Part shown: one piece after another, positions 33,869 to 42,244 of the stretch | Layout of the letters: each line of letters starts with the position of its first letter | How positions within the stretch are numbered: the first letter of the stretch is position 1 | From: Sulfurospirillum cavolei | GTDB lineage: Bacteria; Campylobacterota; Campylobacteria; Campylobacterales; Sulfurospirillaceae | DNA length: 64,000 nucleotides | Assembly (NCBI RefSeq): GCF_001548055.1 | Contig: NZ_AP014724.1 | Coordinates: forward strand, 930,001 to 994,000 | Direction of reading: 5' to 3' | Notes under the pieces: generated by a model | Database searches by the model: none | Told to the model about the DNA's origin: nothing | What the model saw: only the letters and a program-made list of their open reading frames with translations | Translations under genes and position numbers: made by a program

Positions 33869-34899
33869 AAACGATTGTCGAACATATAATAGAGAGCTTA
33901 AACGAACAACACGAAATCGTTACGGCAACCATTTTACACAAAAGCGGATCGGCCCCTAGAGAAGCGGGCACGAAGATGGTTATTCGCAAAGATTCCTCGA
34001 TTGAAGGGACGATAGGCGGAGGAACGCTCGAAGCGATGGCGATACGATTGGCTCCGGAAATTTTTCAAAGTAAGCGCAGTGCGATCGAAGACATCGAATT
34101 GACCGATGAAGACGCAAAAGCCGCCGGCATGGTGTGCGGAGGAGAGGTTAGCGTGCTTTTGGAACATATCGACGCTTTGGATATTCCGCAGTTCAATATT
34201 TACCATAAAGCCCAAGAGCTTAAGGCTTCGGGCATTGATTTTATCATGATCACGAATATTACGCAAAGCAGTAAACGCATCGGCGGAAAGCACAAATGGA
34301 TATGCACGCAAAACGAGCTTTTCGGTGCGGACGATAACGAAGTTCAAAGCATCGCAAAAGAACTTCGCGAACACTTTTACCGGATTAAATTTCACCTTTA
34401 CGTCGGTAAAAGCCGTTATATGATCGAACCTTTTTACGCGATGGATCGGCTCTACATTATCGGTGCGGGGCACGTTTCCCAACAAATCGCGTTGCTTTCC
34501 AAAAGTTTGGGTTTTTACACCGTCGTGCTGGACGATCGAGAAGCATTTGCCAATAAAGAGCGCTTTGCGAGTGCCGACGAAATTCACGTCGTCTCCTCTA
34601 GCTATGAAGATTTAGCGCAAACAGTGGGCATTCCGCCGAACAGTTACATCGTTATCGTAACGCGCGGCGTCGATAAAGTCGTGTTGGAGCAAGCGTTACG
34701 CATGAATGCGAAGTACATCGGTATGATCGGTAGCAAGACCAAACGCAATTACGTGTACGATTTGCTCTTGCACGAAGGCTTTTCGCAACAAGAACTCGAT
34801 GCGGTACATTGTCCGATCGGCGTGAGCATCAATGCACAAACGCCCGAAGAGATCGCCATTAGTATCGTTGCCGAATTAACGCTAGTCAAAAGGGCGTAA
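33865..34899 (+). CDS. xdhC: XdhC/CoxI-type molybdenum hydroxylase maturation factor
   Basis: 344 residues from ATG 33865, again overlapping the previous stop (ATGA). It has the N-terminal XdhC motifs S-G-S-A-P-R-E-A-G-T-K-M and G-T-I-G-G-G-T-L-E, G-M-V-C-G-G-E-V, then a Rossmann domain with Y-I-I-G-A-G-H-V-S and the C-terminal Y-I-G-M-I-G-S-K-T-K-R. XdhC binds molybdenum cofactor and, with a sulfurase, gives it the terminal sulfido ligand before insertion into the hydroxylase. It is therefore the part of this operon with the best-understood job: finishing Mop. No sulfurase gene is in the operon. Confidence 0.92.
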   Translation: MKTIVEHIIESLNEQHEIVTATILHKSGSAPREAGTKMVIRKDSSIEGTIGGGTLEAMAIRLAPEIFQSKRSAIEDIELTDEDAKAAGMVCGGEVSVLLEHIDALDIPQFNIYHKAQELKASGIDFIMITNITQSSKRIGGKHKWICTQNELFGADDNEVQSIAKELREHFYRIKFHLYVGKSRYMIEPFYAMDRLYIIGAGHVSQQIALLSKSLGFYTVVLDDREAFANKERFASADEIHVVSSSYEDLAQTVGIPPNSYIVIVTRGVDKVVLEQALRMNAKYIGMIGSKTKRNYVYDLLLHEGFSQQELDAVHCPIGVSINAQTPEEIAISIVAELTLVKRA

Positions 34900-34901
34900 C
34901 C

Positions 34902-36008
34902 ATGGCAAAAGATACCGTTGCCGCTTTAATTATCGCGGCGGGATACTCTTCGAGAATGCACGATTTTAAACCCTTACTCTCTTTTGAAAAAACCAATGCG
35001 ATCAAGCGTCTCGTTCAAACCTATGAAACGTTTGGGATCGAGCATATTTACGTGGTAGTAGGATATTTAAAAGAAGAAATTATCGCAACGCTTAGGGGCT
35101 ATAACGTTCATATCGTCTACAATGAGGCGTTCGATCAAGGGATGTTTAGCTCGATTCAAAAGGGCATAAAAGCGATGGACGAAACCGTAGAAGCGTTTTA
35201 CATGAATCCCGTGGATATTCCGCTCATTAAAACGCAAACGCTGGAGCGTTTATACGAGGCGTACGTTCGTGAAAAAAAAGGGGTTGTCTATCCGGTCTTT
35301 TTAGGGCGTAAAGGTCATCCGCCTTTGATCGATCGAAAGTATCAAAATGCGATTCTTTCAAGCAAAGGCGAGGGCGGTTTGAAAAACGTTTTGGAAACGT
35401 TGGAGCACGATGCTTTACATGTCGACGTATGCGACCAATCGATTTTGATGGATATGGACGAAAAAGAGGATTATTTTGCTCTTTTACGTTACGATGCGAT
35501 GAACGTTCCTACCAAAGAGGAGTGCTTGGCGATCATGCGTTTAAACGACGTTCCCGAACCTATTATCAAACATTGCGAAGCGGTCGGTAAAACGGTATTG
35601 GCACTGTTGAACGAAATTTCACTATGCCATCTCGTGTTTGACAAAAACGCACTTTTAGCGGCGGCGTATTTGCACGACATCGCACGGCAAGAAAAAGATC
35701 ATGCCAAGGTCGGTGCGGAAAAGCTGTGTGCCATGGGCTATGAAACGATCGGCGATATGATCGCGACACATATGGACATTACGGTGGATCGCAAAGCACC
35801 GTTAAGCGCGAACGAGTTATTGTTTTTAGCCGATAAACTGGTGTGCGAAACAGAAGTGTGCGGGTATGAAAAACGTTTTGAAAAGGCACTGAAAAAATGC
35901 GAAGGAAATCTCGAAGCACAACGCCATATCGCCCAACGTTTGGAAGCCGTTAAAATGATTATCGCTAAGATCGAACAATGTACATGTAAGGTTTTTGCTT
36001 ATGGTTGA
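34902..36008 (+). CDS. MobA/MocA-like nucleotidyltransferase fused to an HD domain (DVU_1551-like)
   Basis: 368 residues in two parts. Residues 1-~195 are a MobA-like nucleotidyltransferase with L-I-I-A-A-G-Y-S-S-R-M and K-P-L-L, then N-P-V-D-I-P-L-I and G-R-K-G-H-P-P-L, as in MocA, which adds CMP to molybdopterin to make the cytosine dinucleotide form that Mop needs. Residues ~205-368 are an HD hydrolase domain with A-Y-L-H-D-I-A-R and a downstream H-M-D-I. The same fusion is, from memory, in DVU1551. It could both make and trim the dinucleotide cofactor. It begins two bases after xdhC. Confidence 0.87.
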   Translation: MAKDTVAALIIAAGYSSRMHDFKPLLSFEKTNAIKRLVQTYETFGIEHIYVVVGYLKEEIIATLRGYNVHIVYNEAFDQGMFSSIQKGIKAMDETVEAFYMNPVDIPLIKTQTLERLYEAYVREKKGVVYPVFLGRKGHPPLIDRKYQNAILSSKGEGGLKNVLETLEHDALHVDVCDQSILMDMDEKEDYFALLRYDAMNVPTKEECLAIMRLNDVPEPIIKHCEAVGKTVLALLNEISLCHLVFDKNALLAAAYLHDIARQEKDHAKVGAEKLCAMGYETIGDMIATHMDITVDRKAPLSANELLFLADKLVCETEVCGYEKRFEKALKKCEGNLEAQRHIAQRLEAVKMIIAKIEQCTCKVFAYG

Positions 36009-36579
36009 CACGGTGTATCTCTTGCGTCACGGGCATATCGATAACGGAGACGAAAAGCGGTATTTGGGGCAAACCGACCTTGGACTCGATGCTTTAGGTA
36101 TCGAGCAAGCGTACGCTTTACGCGAGGCGTTTCAATCGATTCGTATCGACGCCGTCTATACCAGCCCTCTTAAACGTTGCGTCAAAACGGCGCACATTAT
36201 TTCGCAAGAGTATCGTATCGTCGAAGCGTTTCGCGAGATCGATATGGGAGCGTGGGAAAATAAGACGATGGCGGAGATTCGATCACACGATCCGGAATCG
36301 TATGCGAAAAGAGGGGAAGATTTGGAATATTTTACGCCGCCTTGCGGCGAAAATTTTCACGCCGTGGCTCTGAGGGCAAAAGAAGCTTTCGACGCAATTA
36401 CCTACGAAGCGATTCATTCGAGCGTGATTATCGTTGCGCATGCGGGGGTCAATCGCGTGCTGCTTTCAACGCTCTTAAACCTTCCGATTCAAGAGATGAT
36501 GCGCATCGATCAACCCTATGCCTGCGTCAATCGTTTAACGAGGCATCAGGGAACGTGGCGGTACGCAAGAGGTTTTTAA
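36001..36579 (+). CDS. Histidine phosphatase superfamily protein, last gene of the Mop operon
   Basis: 192 residues from ATG 36001. The R-H-G motif with the phospho-acceptor His is Y-L-L-R-H-G-H-I, then Y-T-S-P-L-K-R-C, E-I-D-M-G-A-W-E and the second catalytic His in V-A-H-A-G-V-N-R. This is the CobC/phosphoglycerate-mutase type of small phosphatase. It overlaps the preceding gene by eight bases, and its ribosome-binding site TAAGG is the end of a near-palindrome copy (GTACATGTAAGG). Substrate is unknown; a phosphorylated intermediate made by the operon is likely. A hairpin at its stop ends the operon. Confidence 0.85.
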   Translation: MVDTVYLLRHGHIDNGDEKRYLGQTDLGLDALGIEQAYALREAFQSIRIDAVYTSPLKRCVKTAHIISQEYRIVEAFREIDMGAWENKTMAEIRSHDPESYAKRGEDLEYFTPPCGENFHAVALRAKEAFDAITYEAIHSSVIIVAHAGVNRVLLSTLLNLPIQEMMRIDQPYACVNRLTRHQGTWRYARGF

Positions 36580-36588
36580 AAAACCTCT
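36568..36588. terminator. Bidirectional terminator ending the Mop operon
   Basis: AGAGGTTTTT-A-AAAAACCTCT is an inverted repeat across the stop of the phosphatase gene. It has A/T tracts on both sides of the stem and lies before the convergent CNNM-type gene, so it can serve both strands. Confidence 0.6.
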
Positions 36589-36592
36589 CGGT

Positions 36593-37669
36593 TTAGCCGA
36601 CTTTGGCTTTTTCGAGCTTTTTTCGCTCAACTTTCATGCGGTCTTGGAACTTTTTACTGCGATCTTTGGCAAAAAGCTGCATATCTTCAACCTCGTCCAT
36701 CTCGTCCACGATTTCAACACCCAAAAGTGTCTCGATCGCATCTTCAAGCGTAACGACGCCCGCGGTTTGACCGTAGCTGTCGAATACCACGAAAAGGTGG
36801 GTTTTACGTTTGACGAATTGGTCGATCAGGTTGGGAACGGGTAAATTCTCGGAAACCATATGCACTTCATACGAGATTTGCTCCAAGGTCGTCGAGTCGT
36901 GGTCTTCCACGCTCTCTTCTAAAATACGTTGATTAAAGACGATACCCACGACATCGTCAAGCGTTTCGCCGAAGATGGGAATACGCGAGTGAATGTACAT
37001 GCGATCGTCTTCGATCGCATCTTCGATGGTGGTGGTCGCAGGCAGTGCAAACACGACGCTTCTTGGCGTCATAATGTCTTTGGCTTTAATGTTTTTCAGT
37101 TTTAAAAGATTTTCGATCAAATCGCTCTCTTTACTTAAGATCGATCCCTCTTTTTCGCCCATGGCGACAACCGCCATAATCTCGTCGCGCGAATAATTGC
37201 TTTGATGTTTTTTATTGCGGGAAATATAGTTCGTCAAAAGCGAAGAAACCCATGTAAAAGGCGTCGTAATCGTGATCAAAAACGAGATCATATACGCAGA
37301 AGGAATGAGTAATTTTTTCCAGTATAAAGCACCGAAGGTTTTAGGGATAATTTCGGAAACGTATAAAATCAGTAACGTTACGGCAAAAGCAACCGCCGTT
37401 TGCCACTCCTCTCCGAATAAAATTTGTGCTTGCGCTCCTACGCCCGCCGCACCCATCGTATGGGCAAAGGTATTGAACGTTAAAATCGAAGAGATAGGCT
37501 TATCGATGTTGTTTTTAAGCTCTTTGAGCAACACAATAGCGTTTTCGTTGGTCTCTTTAGGAAGCGTCTCGATATAAGAGTTGGTGCTTGAGAGCAGAAC
37601 CGCTTCAAGGACGGAGCAAAGAAAGGAGATGAAAAGAGCAAGGGAGAGATACACAATCAGTAGCGTCAT
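36593..37669 (-). CDS. CNNM/CorC-type (DUF21-CBS) membrane transporter
   Basis: 358 residues: an N-terminal DUF21 domain with four membrane helices (to about 175; L-C-S-V-L-E-A-V-L-L-S-S and Y-V-S-E-I-I-P-K), a linker with I-M-T-P-R, then a CBS pair (about 195-325) with D-V-V-G-I-V and V-V-F-D-S-Y-G. There is no CorC_HlyC C-terminal domain, so the protein is shorter than the usual ~430. Members transport magnesium or other cations, or excrete them, controlled by nucleotides on the CBS pair. It stands alone. Confidence 0.88.
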   Translation of the reverse strand: MTLLIVYLSLALFISFLCSVLEAVLLSSTNSYIETLPKETNENAIVLLKELKNNIDKPISSILTFNTFAHTMGAAGVGAQAQILFGEEWQTAVAFAVTLLILYVSEIIPKTFGALYWKKLLIPSAYMISFLITITTPFTWVSSLLTNYISRNKKHQSNYSRDEIMAVVAMGEKEGSILSKESDLIENLLKLKNIKAKDIMTPRSVVFALPATTTIEDAIEDDRMYIHSRIPIFGETLDDVVGIVFNQRILEESVEDHDSTTLEQISYEVHMVSENLPVPNLIDQFVKRKTHLFVVFDSYGQTAGVVTLEDAIETLLGVEIVDEMDEVEDMQLFAKDRSKKFQDRMKVERKKLEKAKVG

Positions 37670-37781
37670 AGGATTGCTCCTAGAACAAAAAACGTTAAGC
37701 TACACGAGTCCGGGTCGCTTGGGGTCATACGAAATTCCTTTATGAAATAATTGATGGAAGTATTATAGCATAAACTGGATG

Positions 37782-38147
37782 CTACTTCTTTTGGGCTTGG
37801 AAGACGAGCGCGATCGAATTGACGCAATGGCGCGTGTTTTTGGGCGTAAAACCTTCGTCTTCGAAAACATGTCCCAAGTGCGCCTTACAGGCGTTGCAGA
37901 GGATTTCCGTGCGCCTGCCGTCGCGGTCTTTTTCACGTTGGATCGCTTGAGGGATTTCATCGTCGAAACTCGGCCAACCGCAACCGGAACGGAACTTGTC
38001 TTGTGAGCGAAAAAGCGGCGTAAGGCAACGTTTGCACAGGTAAACGCCTTCGTCGTAAAAGTCGTTGTATGCTCCCGAATAGGGCATTTCCGTGCCTTTA
38101 TGAACGATGACGCGTTCTTCTTCGGGTGTGAGAGGCATAAGGTTCAT
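37782..38147 (-). CDS. msrB: Peptide-methionine (R)-S-oxide reductase
   Basis: 121 residues from ATG 38147; the GTG at 38153 lies inside the AAAGGAG site. MsrB motifs in order: Y-L-C-K-R-C (zinc), [22 protein letters not shown] (zinc and active-site His), and R-H-C-V-N-S with the catalytic Cys near the end. It reduces the R form of methionine sulfoxide in proteins in the cytoplasm. It is single, with no msrA attached. The variant C-x-x-C at both knuckles supports a zinc-bound form. Confidence 0.94.
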   Translation of the reverse strand: MNLMPLTPEEERVIVHKGTEMPYSGAYNDFYDEGVYLCKRCLTPLFRSQDKFRSGCGWPSFDDEIPQAIQREKDRDGRRTEILCNACKAHLGHVFEDEGFTPKNTRHCVNSIALVFQAQKK

Positions 38148-38236
38148 CGTCACTCCTTTCTATGATGAAAAATTGGGCAATGCGTTTTTTACCGTACGTC
38201 GTTTATAGCGTAGATCGGATAAAAAAACCGTTAGAA

Positions 38237-38902
38237 TTAGGCGCTTTCATGTTTGGCTAAGCTTCTTAGCTTTTCGATGAACGCTTTTTTCCCGATAAAC
38301 GACAACATGTCGCCTTCGCGAATTTTATAACTTTTTTCGAGGGAAAATTGCCAATTATCGCGTGTTTTGCAGGCGATGAGGTGAATTTCGTTTTCAAACT
38401 CCGTTTCGATTTCGCCGATCGTTTTGCCGATGAGCGAACGGGTTGCGATCAGTTTGGCGATTTTAATCGTACTGCTAAAATCGATTTGGTCGATGACGAC
38501 GTTTCCCACAAGGTTTTCGACGAGTTTTTTGGCGGATTCGCGCTCGGGATAGATGACTTTAAAGGCTCCGAGCCTTGCTAAAATCTCCCCGTGCGTCAAC
38601 GTAATCGCTTTGGCGATAATCGTTTTGTTTTCAAGCTCTTTAAGTGCCATCAGGGTCAAAATACTCGCTTCGATATTTTCGCCGATGCTGATAATGACCG
38701 TATCGAGTCCGACGACGCCGGCTTCTTTTAAAGCACGAATATCGGTACTGTCTAAAACGACGGCATCTTCGATAAATTCGCTGATATCTTGGATTTTATG
38801 CGCATCGTTGTCGATGGCGATAATGTCCATACCTTGCTCCGCCAAACCTTTGGCGATGTGAAAACCGAATTTTCCTAGTCCGATGACGGCATACGTTTTC
38901 AT
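38237..38902 (-). CDS. TrkA/KtrA-type potassium uptake regulatory subunit
   Basis: 221 residues, a single TrkA_N plus TrkA_C unit as in KtrA. The Rossmann motif is Y-A-V-I-G-L-G-K-F-G-F-H-I-A and the acidic end of strand 2 is I-D-N-D; the C-terminal half has the G-D-M-L-S-F-I-G-K motif of RCK-C domains. It binds NAD(H) or ATP/ADP on the cytoplasmic side and gates the membrane subunit encoded just upstream, which it overlaps by four bases. E. coli TrkA has two such units; one per protein fits the Ktr type. Confidence 0.9.
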   Translation of the reverse strand: MKTYAVIGLGKFGFHIAKGLAEQGMDIIAIDNDAHKIQDISEFIEDAVVLDSTDIRALKEAGVVGLDTVIISIGENIEASILTLMALKELENKTIIAKAITLTHGEILARLGAFKVIYPERESAKKLVENLVGNVVIDQIDFSSTIKIAKLIATRSLIGKTIGEIETEFENEIHLIACKTRDNWQFSLEKSYKIREGDMLSFIGKKAFIEKLRSLAKHESA

Positions 38903-40227
38903 AAAATAATCCTTCCTTCAGGGTACTGTACATGTTTGATTTTTTCTTTTCCGACGATCAAAAAGCCGACGGCAAAAATACCCATACGTCCGATGAGCAT
39001 CAGTGCGATGACAAGCGATTTTCCTACAAGATCAAACGTTTGCGAAAGACTCAATACGTCGCCGTTTCCGACCGATACGCCCACGGTACAAAATGCGGAG
39101 ACGACTTCAAAAAGCGTCGGCAAAAAAGTGCTGTGTTGCGTTTGCACCAAGACAACGGTCGCAAGGATGACGATAAACGAAGCAACGAAAATAATCGCGG
39201 AAGAGCGATGAATCACTTCGGCGGAAATCGTGCGTTTAAACGCATGCGGAGGTTGGTTGCTGATTTTGATCGTGTGCAATGTTGCGATAATCAAAACGGC
39301 GACGGTGGTGATTTTGATACCGCCCGCCGTACTTCCGGCACCGCCTCCGATCATCATAAAAATCGTCGAACAAAAAAGCGACGTATCGCTGAGTTGCGAT
39401 AAATCCAGACTGTTAAAACCCGAAGTTCGAAAATTGACCGAGAGAAAAAAGCTGTTTAAAAAGCGATGCTCGAGCGAAAGATGACCGAAAAAGCTCGGAT
39501 TGTTCCATTCGATCGCCCCTAAAAGAAGCATTCCTAAAAGCAGCAAAAGCACCGTACCGACCAACGTGATTTTGGTGTGAGCAGAGAGCATAAAACGTTG
39601 GTGCATAAGTTTTGCGTGAAGCTCAACCAAGACCAAGTAGCCAAGTCCTCCTAAAATAATTAATGCACCGATCGTCAAGAGAATCGTCGCGTCGGTTTGG
39701 TAGCCCATCAAATTGTCTCTAAAAAGCGAAAAACCGGCATTGTTAAACGCTGCGACGCTGTGAAAAAATCCTTGCCATAAAGCTTTAGGAATCGACATGT
39801 GCGTTGAAAAGCGTAAGGCCAAAATGAGTGTGCCCGCAAGTTCGATAATGAAGGTAAAGAGAAAGACCTTACGTAAAAAAATAGGAATATCGTGGTTGGC
39901 GTAGTTGAGCGACTCTTTGGCAAGATTTTTTTCGTGGATATTGAGGCTTTTTCGCATAAAAAGGTAAAAAAGCGAAACGATACTCATGTAACCCACGCCT
40001 CCGATTTGCATTAAAAGCACCAAGATCGCTTGTCCGAAGATGCTAAAACTTTCCGGCGTTATTTTCACGATCAGTCCCGTCACGCACGTTGCGGACGTCG
40101 CCGTAAAAAGGGCGTCGATAAAAGCGAGCTTGCCGTGATGCGCAAAGGGAAGCATCAATGCGATCGCGCCGGCCAAAACGACCAAGAGGTAGCTTAAAAA
40201 GATGATCTTAAGCGTCTTTTGATTCAT
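38899..40227 (-). CDS. TrkH/KtrB-type potassium channel-like transporter subunit
   Basis: 442 residues with the fourfold M1-P-M2 repeat. Selectivity-filter segments are recognisable: T-A-T-S-A-T-C-V-T-G-L, N-N-A-G-F-S-L, N-F-R-T-S-G-F-N and T-V-G-V-S-V-G, each placing the key glycine. At 442 residues it is nearer KtrB than TrkH. It moves potassium into the cell, probably with sodium or driven by membrane potential. It overlaps the regulator kdpE-like gene upstream and trkA-like gene downstream by four bases each. Confidence 0.92.
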   Translation of the reverse strand: MNQKTLKIIFLSYLLVVLAGAIALMLPFAHHGKLAFIDALFTATSATCVTGLIVKITPESFSIFGQAILVLLMQIGGVGYMSIVSLFYLFMRKSLNIHEKNLAKESLNYANHDIPIFLRKVFLFTFIIELAGTLILALRFSTHMSIPKALWQGFFHSVAAFNNAGFSLFRDNLMGYQTDATILLTIGALIILGGLGYLVLVELHAKLMHQRFMLSAHTKITLVGTVLLLLLGMLLLGAIEWNNPSFFGHLSLEHRFLNSFFLSVNFRTSGFNSLDLSQLSDTSLFCSTIFMMIGGGAGSTAGGIKITTVAVLIIATLHTIKISNQPPHAFKRTISAEVIHRSSAIIFVASFIVILATVVLVQTQHSTFLPTLFEVVSAFCTVGVSVGNGDVLSLSQTFDLVGKSLVIALMLIGRMGIFAVGFLIVGKEKIKHVQYPEGRIIL

Positions 40228-40925
40228 TCGGACTCCTTTGTACCGTGGCTTGAAAAACGGTACCCGATACTCGATTCGGTAGAAATATATTCGGGATAGG
40301 TCGAATTTTTTTCGATTTTTTTGCGCAACGAGTTGATATAGGTGCGAAGGTATTGCATCTCGTTTTGATAACCCACGCCCCAGACTTCTTTTAAAATTTG
40401 GCGATGCGGTAGCACTTTGTCGGCGTTTTTCATCATATAGGAAAGCAGGGCGTATTCGGTCGGCGTCAGTTTCAGCAATGCGCCTTGAAGCGTGACTTGT
40501 TTTTGATTGAAATCGATCGTTAATTCCTTACATGTAAGAATGGCATGCGGCGGTTCGGGATGGATTCGACGCAAGGTCGAGCGAATACGCGCCAAAAGTT
40601 CGCTGGTGGAAAAAGGCTTCGTCACGTAGTCGTCCGCGCCCAAATCCAACGCCGCGATAATCTCTTTTTCGTCGTTACGCGCCGAAAGCACGATGATGGG
40701 TATTTTACTTTGTTTACGTATCTTGGCGATGAGGTGTTTTCCGTCGCCGTCGGGTAGTCCTAAATCCAAAATGACCAAAAGCGGATTGAGGCTTAAAACG
40801 TCGCGTTTGGCAGACGCAAGATCGTGGGCGTGTTTGCTTTTAAAACCGTATTCTTGGAGTGAAATCGTCAAAAGTTTTGCGATGGCTTCGTCGTCTTCGA
40901 CGATGAGGATGCATTCGTTTGCCAT
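40224..40925 (-). CDS. kdpE: KdpE-like response regulator
   Basis: 233 residues, OmpR family. Receiver: V-E-D-D-E-A at the start, phospho-Asp in L-V-I-L-D-L-G-L-P-D-G-D-G (about 53), and Y-V-T-K-P-F. The C-terminal winged helix has L-T-P-T-E-Y-A-L-L and ends S-S-I-G-Y-R-F. The G-L-P-D-G-D-G and T-P-T-E-Y motifs are as in KdpE. Its kinase gene lies directly upstream (one-base overlap, TAATG), and trkH/trkA types follow, so it is expected to control potassium uptake. One TTACATGTAA lies inside (40528). Confidence 0.88.
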   Translation of the reverse strand: MANECILIVEDDEAIAKLLTISLQEYGFKSKHAHDLASAKRDVLSLNPLLVILDLGLPDGDGKHLIAKIRKQSKIPIIVLSARNDEKEIIAALDLGADDYVTKPFSTSELLARIRSTLRRIHPEPPHAILTCKELTIDFNQKQVTLQGALLKLTPTEYALLSYMMKNADKVLPHRQILKEVWGVGYQNEMQYLRTYINSLRKKIEKNSTYPEYISTESSIGYRFSSHGTKESE

Positions 40926-41944
40926 TATTCCGCCTCGTTATGCAATTGGGTAGGGTATTTGAGAATCGGCAAGGTGATTTCAAAGCAGATACCGTTGTCT
41001 TTGTTGTACGCTCGAATCTCTCCGCGATGGGCTTGGACGATACTTTGGCAAATAAATAAGCCGATGCCGCTGCCTGAAATTTCTTGATTGTCCTCGGCAC
41101 GGTAAAATTTATCGAAAATCGTCTCAAGCGTACGCTCGTTGAGAGGATTGCTCTCGTTGAAAAAGAGGATGCGAATGCGATCGTCTTCTTGTTTGAGTTT
41201 GATGTAAATTTGTTTGTTTTGGTTGGAATATTTAAAAGCGTTATCCAATAAGTTGGCAAAAAGCCTTCCCAAAAGGTTGTAATCGCCCCAGTAAAGTGGT
41301 AGCGTCGGATCGATGAAAATGTGCAACGAGCGTTTGATATGCGCATCGTCAAAGTCTTTAAGCGCGACGCCGAGCAAATCTTCAAGATCGCACCACTCCA
41401 TTTTAAGTTCGAGTTTTTTATCTTTCAGTCTGGCATTGTCTAAAAGGTTGTTGATGAGGCGATTCATCTTGTCGGAGCTGTTTTTGATGTCGTTGAGCAA
41501 CGTTTTTTGGGTTTCGGGACTTAATTTCTGATCTTCCAAGAGGAGGGTAATCGAGCCTAAGATCGAAGATAGAGGCGTTTTAAGATCGTGTGAAATCGTA
41601 TTGAGCAAGATCTCTTTCATCTCGTTGCGTTTAATTTTTTTGGCTTGCCACGTAATGACGTATCCGAAAAAGAGGAAAATCGCAAAGGTCCATACGTGAA
41701 TAATGTCATACACGTTAAACGTAAAAACGGGAGGGACGTAAAGGTAGTTAAAGAGCAAAACGCTGATCGAAGCGATAAGCGTGGTACGTGCATAATTTCC
41801 CTCTAACGCAATGACGATAATCGGAATAAAATGAATCAACGCAATGTTGATCAGTTCCAAAGAATCGTAAAAAAGCAGACAAATGCTCGTCACGAAAGCC
41901 AGAGCCGCGAGTGTCGGAAGCGTGTAACGCGAGTCAAAAAACAT
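40925..41944 (-). CDS. kdpD: KdpD-like sensor histidine kinase lacking the KdpD/USP front part
   Basis: 339 residues from ATG 41944 behind AAAGGAG; the frame continues upstream into repeat sequence (to 42061) but without a start signal. Residues ~5-95 are the four-helix DUF4118 membrane block typical of KdpD, followed by H-D-L-K-T-P-L-S-S-I-L-G (phospho-His near 137), N-rich box and G-S-G-I-G-L-F-I. The cytoplasmic KdpD and universal-stress domains of full KdpD (~900 residues) are absent. It likely senses potassium or turgor through the membrane block alone. Alternative starts do not change this picture. Confidence 0.86.
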   Translation of the reverse strand: MFFDSRYTLPTLAALAFVTSICLLFYDSLELINIALIHFIPIIVIALEGNYARTTLIASISVLLFNYLYVPPVFTFNVYDIIHVWTFAIFLFFGYVITWQAKKIKRNEMKEILLNTISHDLKTPLSSILGSITLLLEDQKLSPETQKTLLNDIKNSSDKMNRLINNLLDNARLKDKKLELKMEWCDLEDLLGVALKDFDDAHIKRSLHIFIDPTLPLYWGDYNLLGRLFANLLDNAFKYSNQNKQIYIKLKQEDDRIRILFFNESNPLNERTLETIFDKFYRAEDNQEISGSGIGLFICQSIVQAHRGEIRAYNKDNGICFEITLPILKYPTQLHNEAE

Positions 41945-41961
41945 ACCGGCTCCTTTTTTAT

Positions 41962-42126
41962 CTTTGTCACGCCTTTGAAGCAAAGCTCCAAAGACTACGC
42001 TAACGCTGAGTTTTGCTCGGCGCAACGCCCGCGCACCTTCGGTGCTTTGTGCCTTTGTCACGCCTTTAGAGCAAAGCTCTAAAGACTACGCTAACGCTGA
42101 GTTTTGCAAGACGCAACGCCTGCGCA
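41962..42126. repeat. Two tandem 74-bp direct repeats upstream of the kdpD-like gene
   Basis: Copies at 41962-42035 and 42053-42126 agree at about 67 of 74 positions. Each contains a near-perfect inverted repeat GCAAAGCTC ... GAGTTTTGC and the run ACTACGCTAACGCTGAG. The spacing is 91 bases start to start. The unit looks like a small non-coding repeat element; no other copy was seen in the window. Confidence 0.8.
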
Positions 42127-42134
42127 TTTTTACC

Positions 42135-42144
42135 TTACATGTAA
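42135..42144. repeat. TTACATGTAA palindrome copy
   Basis: Perfect palindrome in the divergent region between the kdpD-like gene and a TonB receptor gene, 101 bases before the latter's ATG. Confidence 0.9.
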
Positions 42145-42244
42145 AAGATTGTAAAGCATTTATTATAAAGCACAATTCATCAAAAAAGTATCAAAATAAC
42201 GCCATTTAAGATAAAATAAGCTTCTCAATTTTTAAGGAGAATAG

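Noticed and set aside
33934-34587. 217-codon minus-strand frame opposite xdhC
   Set aside because: The plus-strand XdhC motifs are complete and lie in a gapless operon; this is an antisense shadow.
38932-39402. 156-codon plus-strand frame inside the TrkH-type gene
   Set aside because: Hydrophilic shadow opposite a conserved potassium transporter gene.
41945-42061. N-terminal extension of the kdpD-like kinase
   Set aside because: It is encoded by the 74-bp repeat, lacks a start signal, and ATG 41944 has AAAGGAG directly upstream.
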